Assembly (NCBI GenBank): GCA_037783415.1 | Contig: JAZGTN010000009.1 | Span: 12,152,001-12,216,000 of the forward strand | Direction: 5' to 3' | Origin: Leptasterias polaris | Lineage: Eukaryota > Echinodermata > Asteroidea > Forcipulatida > Asteriidae | Length of the DNA: 64,000 nt | Shown here: positions 24,511-37,700 of the stretch, in pieces | Layout of the letters: every line of letters starts with the position of its first letter | Numbering within the stretch: position 1 is the first letter of the stretch | Position numbers and translations under genes: made by a program | Notes under the pieces: generated by a model | Databases searched by the model: none | What the model saw: the letters and a program-made list of their open reading frames with translations, nothing else | Told to the model about the DNA's origin: nothing

Positions 24511-24655
24511 CTAGGCCTAGCCCACCTTGTTGGGCTGTTATGGCTCTCTTTTAACATCATGGTCTTACACTCGCCATCATGGCGAGTGTTTAAGACTCAT
24601 GATGTTAAAAGAGAGCCAGATAACAGCCCAGCAAGGTGGGTTAATCTAGGCCTAT
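24511..24655. repeat. Perfect-type palindrome, ~70-bp arms
   Basis: Centred at 24578: ACTCGCCATCATGGCGAGTG at the core, extending through TTTTAACATCATG / CATGATGTTAAAA to CTAGGCCTAG / CTAGGCCTAT. It looks like a fold-back miniature element, with a few mismatches between the arms. Confidence 0.8.
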
Positions 24656-24989
24656 ACATGTTATAAACAGCCGCACTCAACCACTGCCACCAATGTGACC
24701 GATCGTGAATAATAAGGTGAATATTTGCAACTTGGGACACAAATCGTTCAAGTAAATAATTACGTAATTACTTGCGACACATGAATGTTTACGTACAGTA
24801 TTTACGTATTTGTGATTTTTGGCCATAAATCATGCGTATTTTACGTTTACATATCTAGCTAAATTATTATTATTATTGTTGGTTTATTTCAGAAATAAAA
24901 CAGAGATTTAAAAAAAAATTAAACCAAAATACATGGAAATATATAACTAGATAAATAAACACAATAAAGGAAGTTGGATAAACACTTCA

Positions 24990-25410
24990 AAAAATTAATT
25001 GCTATTTGTGTTCCATAGCCTACAGATAAGGTACAGGACTGTTTTTGTACCGGTTAGTTTTGCAGCGAGGAATGGAGAGGTGAATTACAGTTTCATGATC
25101 TTATATGACTATGAGTTTGTGTTCTTTGCTCAGGAAGCCAGCTACTAAATGTATCATCTTTAAGAAGGCTACATACACATTTATAACAAAGTTCCTCTCT
25201 TCTATTATATAGCAAAGGTACAGAGTCCCAGTACAGTTAGTGATTGTTCATTATTGAGATCCCAGTATAATCTGCATAATATGTCCTTTTCTGCAGTGTT
25301 AAGTTGTTAAGGGGCATTGCACTGTTGATGTGTGATTCCAGATGTCCAAACTGGGACTGCACATTCGTAGCTATACCGTACTCTTTTAGCACAATTCAAA
25401 GAAATAATTG
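24990..25410 (-). mobile_element. Decayed LINE reverse-transcriptase C-terminal relic
   Basis: The minus strand translates in pieces resembling the post-RT region of CR1/I-type LINEs: YECAVPVWTSGI near 25370, then LTVLGLCT, REELCYKCVCS and FSSWLPEQ further along, interrupted by stops and frame changes. It is a pseudogene fragment only. Confidence 0.55.
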
Positions 25411-25569
25411 GAAAGGTGAATTCATATTTACAAAACTAATAAGCTAACATTTTGAAATATTTTAATCAATAATTCTGAAAAAATATATAATAATATTGTC
25501 CACGTTATAATGTCATCACAAGGCCGCGACAAGTATGCGCAAACTGGTCACCCAGCTGCTGCCATCAAA

Positions 25570-25710
25570 CTTATTCGTACATAAAAACACGCAGTTGGTG
25601 ACAACAAAGAGTTTTCATTCCTTCGTTATCTCGGCATGCAGACTCCGAACTGCCTGATGATGCGAACTACACTTTAGTAATATTAAAATTATTGTACACA
25701 AATAACGGAC
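25570..25710 (+). promoter_or_regulatory. Candidate promoter/5' UTR of SEL1L3-like gene
   Basis: Lies directly upstream of the start codon at 25711 (context GACATGG). A TATA-like ACATAAAAA occurs at about 25580. There is no transcript evidence, so the start site is an inference. Confidence 0.25.
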
Positions 25711-25785
25711 ATGGCGCTGGAAGGGTTGTTGAAGACCACTGTCGTTTTGGTTGTTTTTATCATCTCAACTGCGCTGCAAAACAAG
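25711..25785 (+). CDS. SEL1L3: SEL1L3-like exon 1 (signal peptide)
   Basis: 25 codons, ATG to the donor AAG|GTAAAA, phase 0. Encodes MALEGLLK followed by the hydrophobic TTVVLVVFIISTAL, a typical cleavable signal. Chosen because it is the only upstream exon that supplies a start, a signal sequence and phase 0 for exon 2. Confidence 0.8.
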
Positions 25786-28700
25786 GTAAAATCTAAATTA
25801 ACAAGTTGATGTTTAGATGTAACAGCGTAGAATAAAAACACGGTCTGTGTTAATTAATATCAGTGCAAACTTGTAATTGCTTTTCGCCTGAGTGAAGTTT
25901 ATGGGGGGTGGGGGGGGGTGGCTAGGTGTTGCCTAGTTTCCGGACACTGGTTTAAAGGTGTGATGGCATTGGTGTTAATTGGGAAAACAAGTGAACGGTT
26001 GTAATATCTGGATATTTTTCAATTAAGCTGTTTTCAAACTGTTACATCGAGCTATTGAGTAGTGTACACAATGAACCAAATAAATCGATATCATTGTAGG
26101 GCCTATAATATTAAAATAATAATAACTGATCGGGCGGGGGGAGCACTTTATCATTGTTAAATGAAGTGAACTGAATCTCCACATAGATTTTATTCTATTA
26201 ATTTGGGGCAAACTTTAAAGCGGCACTGCCAGAGAAAGTCCATTAAATTAAGTTTTTTAATAACGTTTATGACTGAGTCGTGCTAAATATTTTACCCGTT
26301 TGTTTTTGTCTTCATTCATGGGGTAGTATTATTGTATTTATTTTGATATCAAATACTTTGCTTAGTTGAAAACTCTTTGTCAAACAGTTAAGTTTACTCC
26401 ACTAATAAATGTAAATAATATTATTATTAATAATATTAATAATCTTTTCACTTTTTAATTTTTGGCTACAGAGGATTAATTGTGTAAGGGAGATAAAGTC
26501 CAAAATACAGACAGTGCCATGAACAGTCAGTCACCCTCACTTTTCAAATATTCCCTACTAATTATGGGTTTGGAGTAGCCCAGGTTGGACTACTCCATTG
26601 CATACAACGCGACGGAGTCCAGGGTATACACAAAGGTCCCGTACCATTGCGAAAAAAAGTTATAACAAATATTTTTTATATTTTTACCTGATGGAGGAAG
26701 TTGAAGCTTCGTTCACATTCCTTGTGTCCTGAACTACCAGCCTGCTGGGTTCAGAATTGTTAATTTTATCCTTAGATTACATAATTGTGAAAATAAAATG
26801 GAAATTGACGCCTTCGTTGTAACATCCTAAACTGACATGCTTGTGAAGGCTTACGCGCATGTGTGCGTACTTAATTTGTAGATGCATAGCAACCACCAAA
26901 GAGGGCGCTGTCTAACTCGTAACACTCGTTAGTGCAGCATGTTTTCTTCCGGGTAGCAACTTCGGGGTGAAAGACGGTCGGTATTTCTATGCATGTCGCG
27001 CATGCGCACATTGAGCTTAACCGATCAATTGGTACACGACGGTCTCATCGCCAGTGCAGATCTCTGACTTATTTTCGGAAATAATGTCATCCATGGATGT
27101 ACATTAGTTGTGAACTCATCAAAAGGACACCAAGAATAGTATGAATGGAATTTCAGCTCCTCAAATCAGGTAAAAATATGAAAACATTGCAGTCAAAGTT
27201 TGGTTCGCATTGTAGAGTAAGTTTTATACCCAGGACGTCAGTGCAGTGCAACAGACACTGAGGCCTACCAGGGCTAGGTTTGGAGTTGATGTGATTCTGT
27301 TGATTGTTCTGATTTGTTTTGTTGTTTTTTATGTTTTATTTTTTGTAATAAGCATCTTGCCACAGCACAACTACATGTAGGAGGACAGCAAAATGCTCCC
27401 GAACAACTTTTACACCAACAAAAACTCCAAGCACATGCCGCTCAACACGCCACAAAACACCACAAGCGGCTACAGGAACTGGAGCTGCAACGAGCACCCA
27501 AGCCAACACCAACATTCTCATCAGTAGTGATCAATCCAAAAGACCCCCACGCCCTGTCGTTCATCCGGGTGATCAACCCCCCCTTCTTCTTCCAAAACAA
27601 TCACCGTGCTCACATCGAGTACTCATGCCAAGAAAACGATCTTCTTGCGATTGAGATCTTCCTCCAATCAGACGACGTTTCTGCAACTCCTGTTAGACTC
27701 TTCCACCATGAATGGGCGTGCAGTAAGTATTCGCGGGGAACCAGGCAAACTTTTGTCCACCTTACCGTCCCAGATTGGCTGGTGTACCGACCGGATTATT
27801 TACAGCGCCATGCCGTCAATGTTAAAAAGCTAGAGCTAAAAGCTTGGATCGTCAATGATGATTTGAAACATACCTGTTCAAGACGGAACACCTGCCATGG
27901 CAAGGCGTATGTTCAAGTGATACACCAGATGGGAATGCAGGAGGTATATCAACGACCCAGGAAGGATCATGAGACTTGGGAATGCTTATCTTGGGTTAGT
28001 AGAATGATGCTGGACTATGGAAGGGAAGCAGAGTATCTCAGCTGTCAACTTGAAGAAGGTAAATTTCTCTAAAAGGCCTAAATGACAACTTCAACAAGCA
28101 ATCTTTTCCTGCAGGCCTTATACTTTGATCAGTGACTGCTCTATGTTGCGACACCCCTATGTTCCGACACTTCTATGTTCTGACACTTCTATGTTCTGAC
28201 ACTTCTATGTTCTGACACTTCTATGTTCTGACACTTCTATGTTCCGACACTTCTATGTTCCGACACTTCTATGTTCTGACACTTCTATGTTCTGACACTT
28301 CTACGTTCCGACACCCCTATGTTCCGAAACTCTGTATTCCGACACCCCTACATGTATGTTCCGCAAAACCATATGGCATATTATTCAAAATATATATGCA
28401 CCATTTGCAAGCCTGAAAATTGGACCCTGATATTTTCATAAGTGAAAGCTAATTTTTATTTTTATATAGTGTAATTAACTACGAGGTACCTGACATGTTA
28501 TCATACACAATATTGACAACCGATGTCTTTCAACTAAATCGAGGTAAAAGGTTTGGAGTCTCGAACGTCAGCATTTTTGACGGACTTCCACTACCACTAT
28601 AGATGTAGAGGTATTTAAATGATCAAATTTTCATATTTGCTGAGGTACATATTTTCTTTTGCATGCTCAGGTTGTGGGGGCTGATGCCAAATACTTTAAC

Positions 28701-31700
28701 AGCAAGAGAAAATAAAAATCCGACAATTGATTGAAAAGAAAATTTTATTTTAATCGCAAATTCCCGAACGTCATTTTGTTCTGTCACAAATTTCAACAAT
28801 AAAAAACATGTCAATTAACCAAAGTTTCAAACATTCAATAAATTCGAAACAAATATGATGAGAACACGTTTAAATAATTATTATTTTGAAACAATGACTA
28901 CTACGATACCTGGTCAACAATAAGAGTAGGCCTAATCCCTTTTTCAAATTTCCAGCGCCAACATTTTTTCAGCGTCTGTCAATTTTTTTACGTGACGTCG
29001 GAGAACTTACCGATCAGCCTGTAAGTTAACCCTTGACATGAGACTTACCCCCTCTATTGTCCTCTTGCAGTTTTGCAAGATGTCAACATAGAGGGGGTAA
29101 GTTCGACTCTCGCATGTTTTCTGTTTTCTGTTAATACTTGCGCAAAATAAATCCGTCAAGTAAATCACGCTCATACTTACTGACGTTCGAGAATCCATCG
29201 GACAGCTCCAGATGAAAAACCAAAACGTATCTGAGATGATTAACAACGGAAATACTTCCTTCCGAACGCTAGTTTTTGGAAACTAAATCAACTTATGTTC
29301 AAGTACGCTTGATGTGGATTGCGCGAAGGTAATAAAGTCCCGAACGTCATTTGCAATAAATTCCGTCAATTTTCTCTAAACGTCATGCAATTTCCGTCAT
29401 TTTTTCTCGAACGTCATTAAAGTCCGTCAAAAATGACGTTCGAACCTGCGTGTTGATAGCCTTAAAAAAAATTATGGAAGCTTGACAAAGTTTTTTTTTT
29501 TTTTAGATTTTAGGTATGAGAGGCTGCAAATCAGAGAAATTACGGTAGTGTTGTCCCAGAAATAAATTAATAACAGACAATATTTGCTTAGTTTTTCCGT
29601 CAATGTTATGCTCTCTTCTGTCTGGCTTATATTTTCTGTGTGTGTTGTTTTGTTGAGTTTTTTTAATTTTTATTTGAAACTACATCAGTTGGGCCTCACC
29701 ATAGAAAAGAATGAATGTTCCTTGTGCTTTACTTGTGCTATCTTTGAACTAAATATAAATAACCATGTGTTTCACTGCTGGAGACTCTACTTTTTTAAAT
29801 GACCACTGCAAGATGAAAACTAACTGAACTATCCTTACATGAACATTTTGGTAAACTTAAATATGTATACAATTATTTTAAATATCTTACAAGGTCAAAA
29901 AGATTTTTTTGTTCTGACACCCCTCCAACACCTCTATGTTCTGACACGCTTATGTTCCTCTATGTTCTGCTAACCTTTTGTGATCTACATGTACACCTAA
30001 GACTAGAGTTAGGGTAAGGGTAAGGATTAGGAAAATGCATGTGTGTCGAAACAAAGGGATTTCAGAACATGTAGGAGCATCAGAACGTTGGTGTGTAACC
30101 CAAAATTGTGTATTTTTTCCCCGAAAGTTGACTTGTTATGAAGATGGTAATTGGTAATACTCATCCTGCGAAATTATTTTATCTGGAATGCCCCCATTGA
30201 TTATGTAAATTAATAAAAACATTCGCATTTATCTGAGAAACGGTTCATGCATGAATCATTTCTCAGATTTATGCATGAAGGGATTTATGCATATGAGGGT
30301 CGGTGTTGGTTCGTGAATGCTGCGGCCAGAGATGTGGTTGGTACATGTACCTGACATCTGCTAAACTTGGAGGGAATCAAGCCTTTTGTGAAAATACTGT
30401 GACTTTTTTGTTGTTGCTTTTTTCTCAGCAAGTAGACACTGTTTTCAGCTGAAACTTCCACAGTCATGTGACTTTTTTTGTATCTTTAAGAGATTTACAT
30501 GTACATCATGTGGGTTCCAATATCACACTGTCCATTTGTTCTCAATCTGCAGAATTAATCCGTCTCGTTGACTTTCCTGTTGCCTTTGCTGGAGTCCATT
30601 CTGGAATCACCAAAGATCTTATTCCATTCCAAGACCAAAGTTTACTCGTTCAGCAGCAAATTAATCGTTTGAACCCAAAGTAAGTATCAAATAATTTTCA
30701 AGCAATAAACCATAAGGGAAACTGACTGGGTGAATTTGGGGTTGAAACAAATAAAATTTTACTGGAGCGGGCCTTGAACCTGCGACCTCCGGATTACAGT
30801 GCAGGCACTCTACCAACTGAGCTATCTAGCCCTAATGTTGGCAGTCTCCCTATTTGCCGTGATCTAGATGGAATGGCGGTATATAAATACCTTGTTGTAT
30901 GTATGTATGTATGTATGTATTGTCCATATTTTGTTCAGGATGCCACAATGTGCCAGTCAGAAGCTATTCAACCTATAACTGCCAATAGTCAGCGGTCACA
31001 CAGTTTATGATACAGCCTGGGAAGCAGCAGCAGAGGGAGCACCTTGAGGGGATGTGACTTTTTATTTCAAATATCACATAATAAACCACAAGGGAAACTG
31101 ACTGGGTAAATTTCAAGGACTTGAACCCACAGCCTCCGGATTAATGTGCCGGTTTCCCTTGGCTGGGTTTGCCCTGATACCTGTAGCTAAATGTACATGG
31201 TAATTACAGGTTGAATGGCTTCTGACTGGCACCCCGAACACCCCCCTTTGCAAAGTTCAAGCTCTTGGTTATCCATTTATCTTCTTCCTTTTTAGGTATA
31301 CGTTTTCCACCAAGATCTTTCTTTTGGAGTACTGCAGCGTTGGCCTGTGTGGGATCTACCACAGAAAAACTCATCATTCCAATCAGTATATTACACCATT
31401 GATTCTCATCAATAGCAAAGGTATGTTGTGGCTGAGCGGTGAATTGAACACTGACTCAAGCTCTTGTGTTTCTGATCAGCAGAGTGGGGGGTTCAAGTCC
31501 CGGTCATGGCACTTGTGTCCTTGAGCATTTAAGGCTTTACCATAACTGCTTTGTCTTTTGGTTGGAACATTAAGCTGTAGGTCCTGTGTACTACATGTAG
31601 GATTGGTGGTACATGTATAATGCGTATAAAAGAACCCAGAATGCTTATCATGGAAGAGTAGGGATTAACCCTAGTGTTTCTGGTTCACATAGCAAGCACC

Positions 31701-34700
31701 CTTGTTTACAGGTTTCCTCAGGCTTGCGAGTAAAAGTGATTAAGTTCACTTATGATGCATCCTTGGTTTCATTGCCAGAAATATATAATAGTAGGGGTTA
31801 ACCCTGGTGTTTCTGGATCACATAGCAAGCACCATTGTTTGCAGGTTTTCTTCAGGCTTGCAAGCTACAGTGATTAAATTCACTAATGAGGCATCCTTGG
31901 TTTCATTACCAGAAATATTAATCAATGCTCAGAATGAAACCATGCATACTTTCATTCATTCATTCATTTATTCATTTTATTTCCACATCAATGCACCTGA
32001 CAATATTTTGCTCAGATGTACAGTATAGCAGATCGCAGTTGATTAGTTTTGAACAACAAACTCAAGTTCTGAAAGGAAAGCGTGTGTGCAGTAACTACAT
32101 AGGTTAGAGTTCATAACTCCATGTACAGCAACAGACCTGCAATGATCATGACAACAATTTTGTTTTGTCTTTTTAATAATAATAATATAGTGTCACTACT
32201 TTGTGTTTTTATTCAAAGGTTTAATTCATATTCAAACATTACTTGAAGACAATCAAGCATCAGGAATATTAACAACCACCCCCGTCCCACTTAGACAATG
32301 GGTGAAACTCGTCTACACACAGAACGGCAGCAAGGTATATATATACACCATTCAATCTCGTCCACTCTGGTTTTGACTGATGGGTGAACTATATGTATGC
32401 CAGCCTGCAATATGAGATCATGCATCTGCGCAGTACAGTTAACCCTCCTACATGTACTGTGTGACCAGTCAATATCATTCACTGTGGTTTTGAATAACAG
32501 ATAAACTATGCCAGCCTGCAATATGATATTATGTGGTTAATGCATACACATTACAGTACACACTCAACCCTCCTACTGTGTGACCAATCAATATCATCCA
32601 TTGTGGTTTTAAATGACAGATAAACTATGCCAGCCTGCAATATGATATTATGTGGTTAATGCATACACATTACAGTACACACTCAACCCTCCTACTGTGT
32701 GACCAATCAATATCATCCATTGTGGTTTTAAATGACAGATAAACTATGCCAGCCTGCAATATGATATTATGTGGTTAATGCATACACATTACAGTACACA
32801 CTCAACCCTCCTACTGTGTGACCAATCAATATCATCCATTGTGGTTTTAAATGACAGATAAACTATGCCAGCCTGCAATATGATATCATGTGGTTAATGC
32901 ATACACATTACAGTACACACTCAACCCTCTTACTGTGTAACCTATCAATATCATCCAAGTGGTTTCCAATGATCAATAAACTAAGCCATCCTGACATTTG
33001 TTATGTGATGAATGCATAGTGCTACACAGTGAACCCTCCTACTGTGTGACCATTCAATATCATCCATCATGTTCACAGTTAGTTCCTTCTTACATATTCC
33101 AATGGACAGTTGAGAAAGACTGCTAGAGTAAAAAATAGAGGCCATTAAAAATTGTTGCATTTATGCCAAAGGCTATTTTGATTCGTAGTCAGTTTGCAAC
33201 AGCTAGTTCTTAATTTTTTTCGACTGGAATCATTGTGGATTTTGATTGAATTTCCCCCGCAGTGGTCCCTGTCTATCAGCAGTGGTAAGAACTTGACTAA
33301 AATAAATCTTACCAACAACGATTTCAAGAAGCCTGTTCAGTACGATGAATCAGAAGGTCTGGTTCACCTCGGTGGTAGCAGTGCCAGCATGGCCTTCAAG
33401 GGATTCATTGCAGATACCTGGCTATGGAGGACAAAGGCTGCTAAACAAGTGAGTAAGAGTCAGGGAACAAGGCGAGTCCCTTGTCCTCATTTAACGGCTA
33501 AATTGTAGTTAACCGACGCTGGTTACCAGCCAAACTGGCACATCATATCCATGAGAAGTGGCTGGTTTCCCCAACTACGTGAACTTATGCAGCACAAATC
33601 AAGGTCCAGTTTCGGAATGGTTTGCGTGAACATTTATTTTGATTCAAAATACTATGCTTAGCAAAAGCGGGTTACCAGCCAAAATGCCTTGTAATTCACA
33701 CTGATGTGGTTGGTGACTCCCCATTATTTTTGCTAAAAGGAGGAATGTCAATTTTTTCTCTTTTAAGAATTATAAATATATTTGGAAATCTGTGTGCAAA
33801 AATCTAGTTATAATTGTCGAAGTACTCTGTTGAGCAAAAGCAGCTTCCCAGCGGAAATGCCATGTCATTCACATTGATGTCGTTTGTGCCGCGCCATATT
33901 TTTGGCTAACCCGGACAAATTTTCTAAGCAGGAATATTTACTTTTTTCTAAATTAAAAATGCTCATTTGACTGCTTTGCTCTATTCAGGTGCCTTCACAA
34001 AGTTCCTCAACGCCTGAGTTGATGGGGAAAGTATCCGACCACTACACAAAATGTGACGCCTTCCACGAACTGATGAGTGGCGTATACAAGATGTTTTTAA
34101 ATCGCCAGTCGTCACACATTGCCAAAAGTAAGATTTGTAAGAGTGCTACATTGCAGGGCTCGAATTTTACACTGGACCACAGGCCCGAGGCCAGTAATTT
34201 TGGTGTTGGGCCAGTAAACTTATGACCTAACAAGTCCGATGGTCTTGTGTTTTTCAATTGAATAACAGAAACACATTATGTTCAAGTGTTGACTTTGGGT
34301 CTGATAAATTATCTTTCAATTCCATGAGTAATCAAGTATACTCTTCTCTTACTTGTCTCAGTTCTGGTTCATATAAAAGCAGTCAAATGCATGTTAAACT
34401 GTGGCAGCAAGTTTTTTTCTTTTCACATTTTGAATCAGGTCTTGTAAAAAAATGTCTGGTCCAGTAAAGATTTTGAGCTACAAGCCCTGTAGTCTTGTGG
34501 ATTTTCTCCCCAAATTCGAGCCCTGCATACATTAGTACCCAATACTAGCCTAGAAGGTATGGTGTTTTGTGGCAGTCTGTTTTATGTCAAATGTGTCTCC
34601 GTGGTCAAGTGGTAAGACTGCAGGACTTGTGGGTTCGAATCCGGCCACGCTAACTACCGATTTCAAAACTTGACTATAGAATAAGTATTGTTATCTAGTT

Positions 34701-37700
34701 GCTGAATCACAATTTATTACATCTTGCAATTCACGTCAAACCAGGGCTTGTATGAGAGAGATTGGCTGTTGCCAGCTTGATGTTTATATCCCCTTGTGGG
34801 AGCTTTGCCGAGTTCCCTTGTTGGGAAGATCATCTAAACAAACATGTTGTGCCACCCCTTGACAACATTTCATGCCAACAATTTAAAGGAAGGGCAGGCC
34901 CTATATATCTTTGGTAATTACTCCAGAAATGTATAACCATATAAACTTACTTGGTAAGAGGCACTGCAGCTGTTGATAGTGTTTACCATTTTGAGAAACA
35001 CATTGCCAAAAGTAAGATTTGTAAGAGTTTAGTTTTCAAAAATATCATTCACTTCTTTTCACTGAAGTTCTTTTCAAGCTGTGTTCTATGTGCGATGACT
35101 TGCAAGCTTCTCTCTTAATCTTCCGATATTTGTTATTAAAATGATTTAATTCAATCAAAAGAGAAATTAGAATGAGCTGTTGCAAACTGCTTACAAACCA
35201 AAAGGACCTATGAAATAAAAGCACAAGTAGTTATTAACCTGATGTTTCGACACTAACATAGTCTTTCTTGAAGACGAAAGGAAAAATAATGTCCTCCTTG
35301 GATGCTATTGGGTAAACTGCTAGATCACCTTTCTCCCCCAGTGACCAGATGAAATTTGGAGTCAGATAATTTGCAGTCATCGCTTCTTTTTGATATTGTC
35401 TTTGTAGAATCCTGCGCCAATTCATTCTCCTCTCTTCTCGGTCTTCCAACTCCGTCATCCACTTATACAACCATTCAATGTCCTCTATGGGAACAGCCCC
35501 CACCACGAGGTCAACGATATCTCTGGACTGCGTTGAGAAAATCCTCACTTCATTATCGTACTTATGAAACAAGCTTTGCTAATATCGGCAGAATTCTCCA
35601 TGATAAAGCAACAGACTACCTGGTGAGTTAAAGGGGTTGGTACATCATTAGTTATTGAAAGAGTTCATTCATTCCAATCGTCTAGTTATCAAGAAATACA
35701 TCATAAAGGGTTTGGTACATCATTGGTTATTGGAAGAGTACATTCATTCCAATCGTCTAGTTATCAAGAAATAGATCATGAAAGGCTGGTGCATCATTGG
35801 TTATTGGAAGAGTGCATTCATTCCAATTCTCTATAGTTATCAAGAAACATCATAAAGGGTTTGGTACATCATTGGTTATTGGAAGAGTGCATTCATTCTA
35901 ATCGTCTAGTTATCAAGAAACATCATAAAGGGATGGTGCATCATTGGTTCGTGGAAAAGTGCATTCAATCCAATCCTCTAGTTATCAAGAAACATCATAA
36001 AGGGTTTGGTACATCATTGGTTATTGGAAGAGTACATTCATTCCAATCTTCTAGTTATCAAATAACATGACGCACCACGCCAAAATCAATCTTCTCGGGA
36101 ATAAGGAATTGGCATTACAAGTGAAGACAACCGAAAAACCAGCCTTGAAACCAATTCGATGTGATGTCTTAAACATTCTAAATCTTGAGAAATACTTTCC
36201 TTATAGGCCCTATTTATGTCTGCTTTGAAATTTCTTATTCTCGTCTAGACTTGTAGCAAATGAACCCCACAGTTATGAGTTTTTTAGAAGGAAGAGCCTC
36301 ATGCTTGAATGGAGCATCACACATCATGAAGGTCAAAGTTTGAAAGATTTTTTTTTTTTGACGTACAGGCTGGCGGCCTGACTAAGATGTCGTCCATCGT
36401 AGCCATTCTCAGAAAAGCCAGTTGCTATGGCAACCATCAGTCTTCCTACATGTTGGGGACGTTGTACGATGGTGGTGTGAATGTCAAACATGATCAAAAC
36501 GAGGCAAGTGTCAAATTAGTTTGTTTTTTAATGGCTTGGAGCATAGGCCCGTTTTGCTGCATTTGGTTTACCAGGTGTCCGTTTTTGCAGCTGTTACCAA
36601 TAACTGTTTCGGTCACTGACCAGTGATTAACCAATGGCCAAGTCAACCGAAACAGTTTTTAGTTACGACCGCGAAATTGCACCCCATTTTCCTCCAGGAT
36701 TCCTCCCAAAGGATTAGTTTACAGAATACACCGGAGTGAAATTTTCGTTTGAGATTGTCTTTGTCAAAATGATTTGATGACTCGACCAAGAGACTTCTAA
36801 TTTTTCCTTGCTTTCATGAGGACGCTATCTGGAGTGAAATGTTGGTTTGAGTTTATCGTTGTCAAATTGAATTTATGACTAAATCAAGTAAAGACAACAA
36901 ACATTTTCATAAAATGCAAACGTTTGTTGGAGATTATCGTTGTCAAAATGTCCTCTTCGGATTGCACAGACCGATGTTTTTGCTGTCCAATGACGTCATG
37001 TTTCAAATTTTGCTCTGAGAGGGTATCAAATAAATTGACATTTAAGATCATTTTAATGTGAGGTTAGAGACTTCTAATTTTTCCTTGCTTTCATAAGGAC
37101 TCAATCTGTTTGGAAATTTGACCTTTGAGCCCCTGAATTTGACCTTTGAGCCCCTGAATTTGACCTTTGAGCCCCTGAATTTGACCTTTGAGCCCCTCTT
37201 TAACGACTGTTGCAGTCACAATCGCCACTACTTCAGGACTTTAGGACACTACTTTAGACTGTCTTTACACTAACTCTTCATACTTACTATACACTAACTC
37301 TTTATCACCAGGCATACAAATATTGGCTGGTTGCTGCACAAGAAGGGAACCGGTTGGCCATGATGGCCTTAGCCAATCACCACTCGCTAGGACTGAAGAC
37401 GGCACCAAATGACTTTGACTTCTCATACAGTAAGTTTGACAAAATTTAAAATTCAAAATAAATAATTGGTTACTCGTCAAAAAAAAAGGTAACAAATTTC
37501 AATTTGAATGCAAAGTTCAGGCTTCTGACTGATGCTTCCCAAGAAAGATATTGACAAAATAGTGAGACCCCCAACATTAGGGCTAGATAGCTCAGTTGGT
37601 AGAGCGGCAGCACATTAATCAGGAGGTTGCAGGTTTAAATACTGCCCTAGTCAATTTGTCTTTGTTTACCCCAAAATTGAATTAAAATCCACCCATTCGG

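Larger units (their letters stand above)
28059..30552 (+). other. Intron 2 of SEL1L3-like gene
   Basis: Contains a 16-bp-unit minisatellite (28141-28365, with an echo near 29910-29965), an 884-bp inverted-terminal element (28561-29444) and a dispersed repeat (30235-30500). Confidence 0.7.

Noticed and set aside
24210..26345. LTR retrotransposon with the direct repeats as LTRs
   Set aside because: There is no TG...CA boundary, primer-binding site, polypurine tract or gag/pol remnant between them, and the repeats enclose a host exon.
28141..28365. CRISPR-like array
   Set aside because: The units are contiguous 16-bp tandem copies without unique spacers, in an intron of a eukaryotic gene.
30780..30840. 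Functional tRNA genes at this and similar sites (7298, 34600, 37583, 42603, 42726)
   Set aside because: A- and B-box-like heads are present, but cloverleaf stems are imperfect and each head continues into a shared SINE body.
35234..35572. Minus-strand 112-residue gene overlapping exon 8
   Set aside because: The plus strand has matching splice sites and phases with exons 7 and 9 and fits the SEL1L3-like protein, so the minus frame is a shadow.
35861..36070. Repetitive protein with a 24-residue unit
   Set aside because: It is a minisatellite whose 72-bp unit keeps a frame open by chance, within an intron with strong splice sites on both sides.
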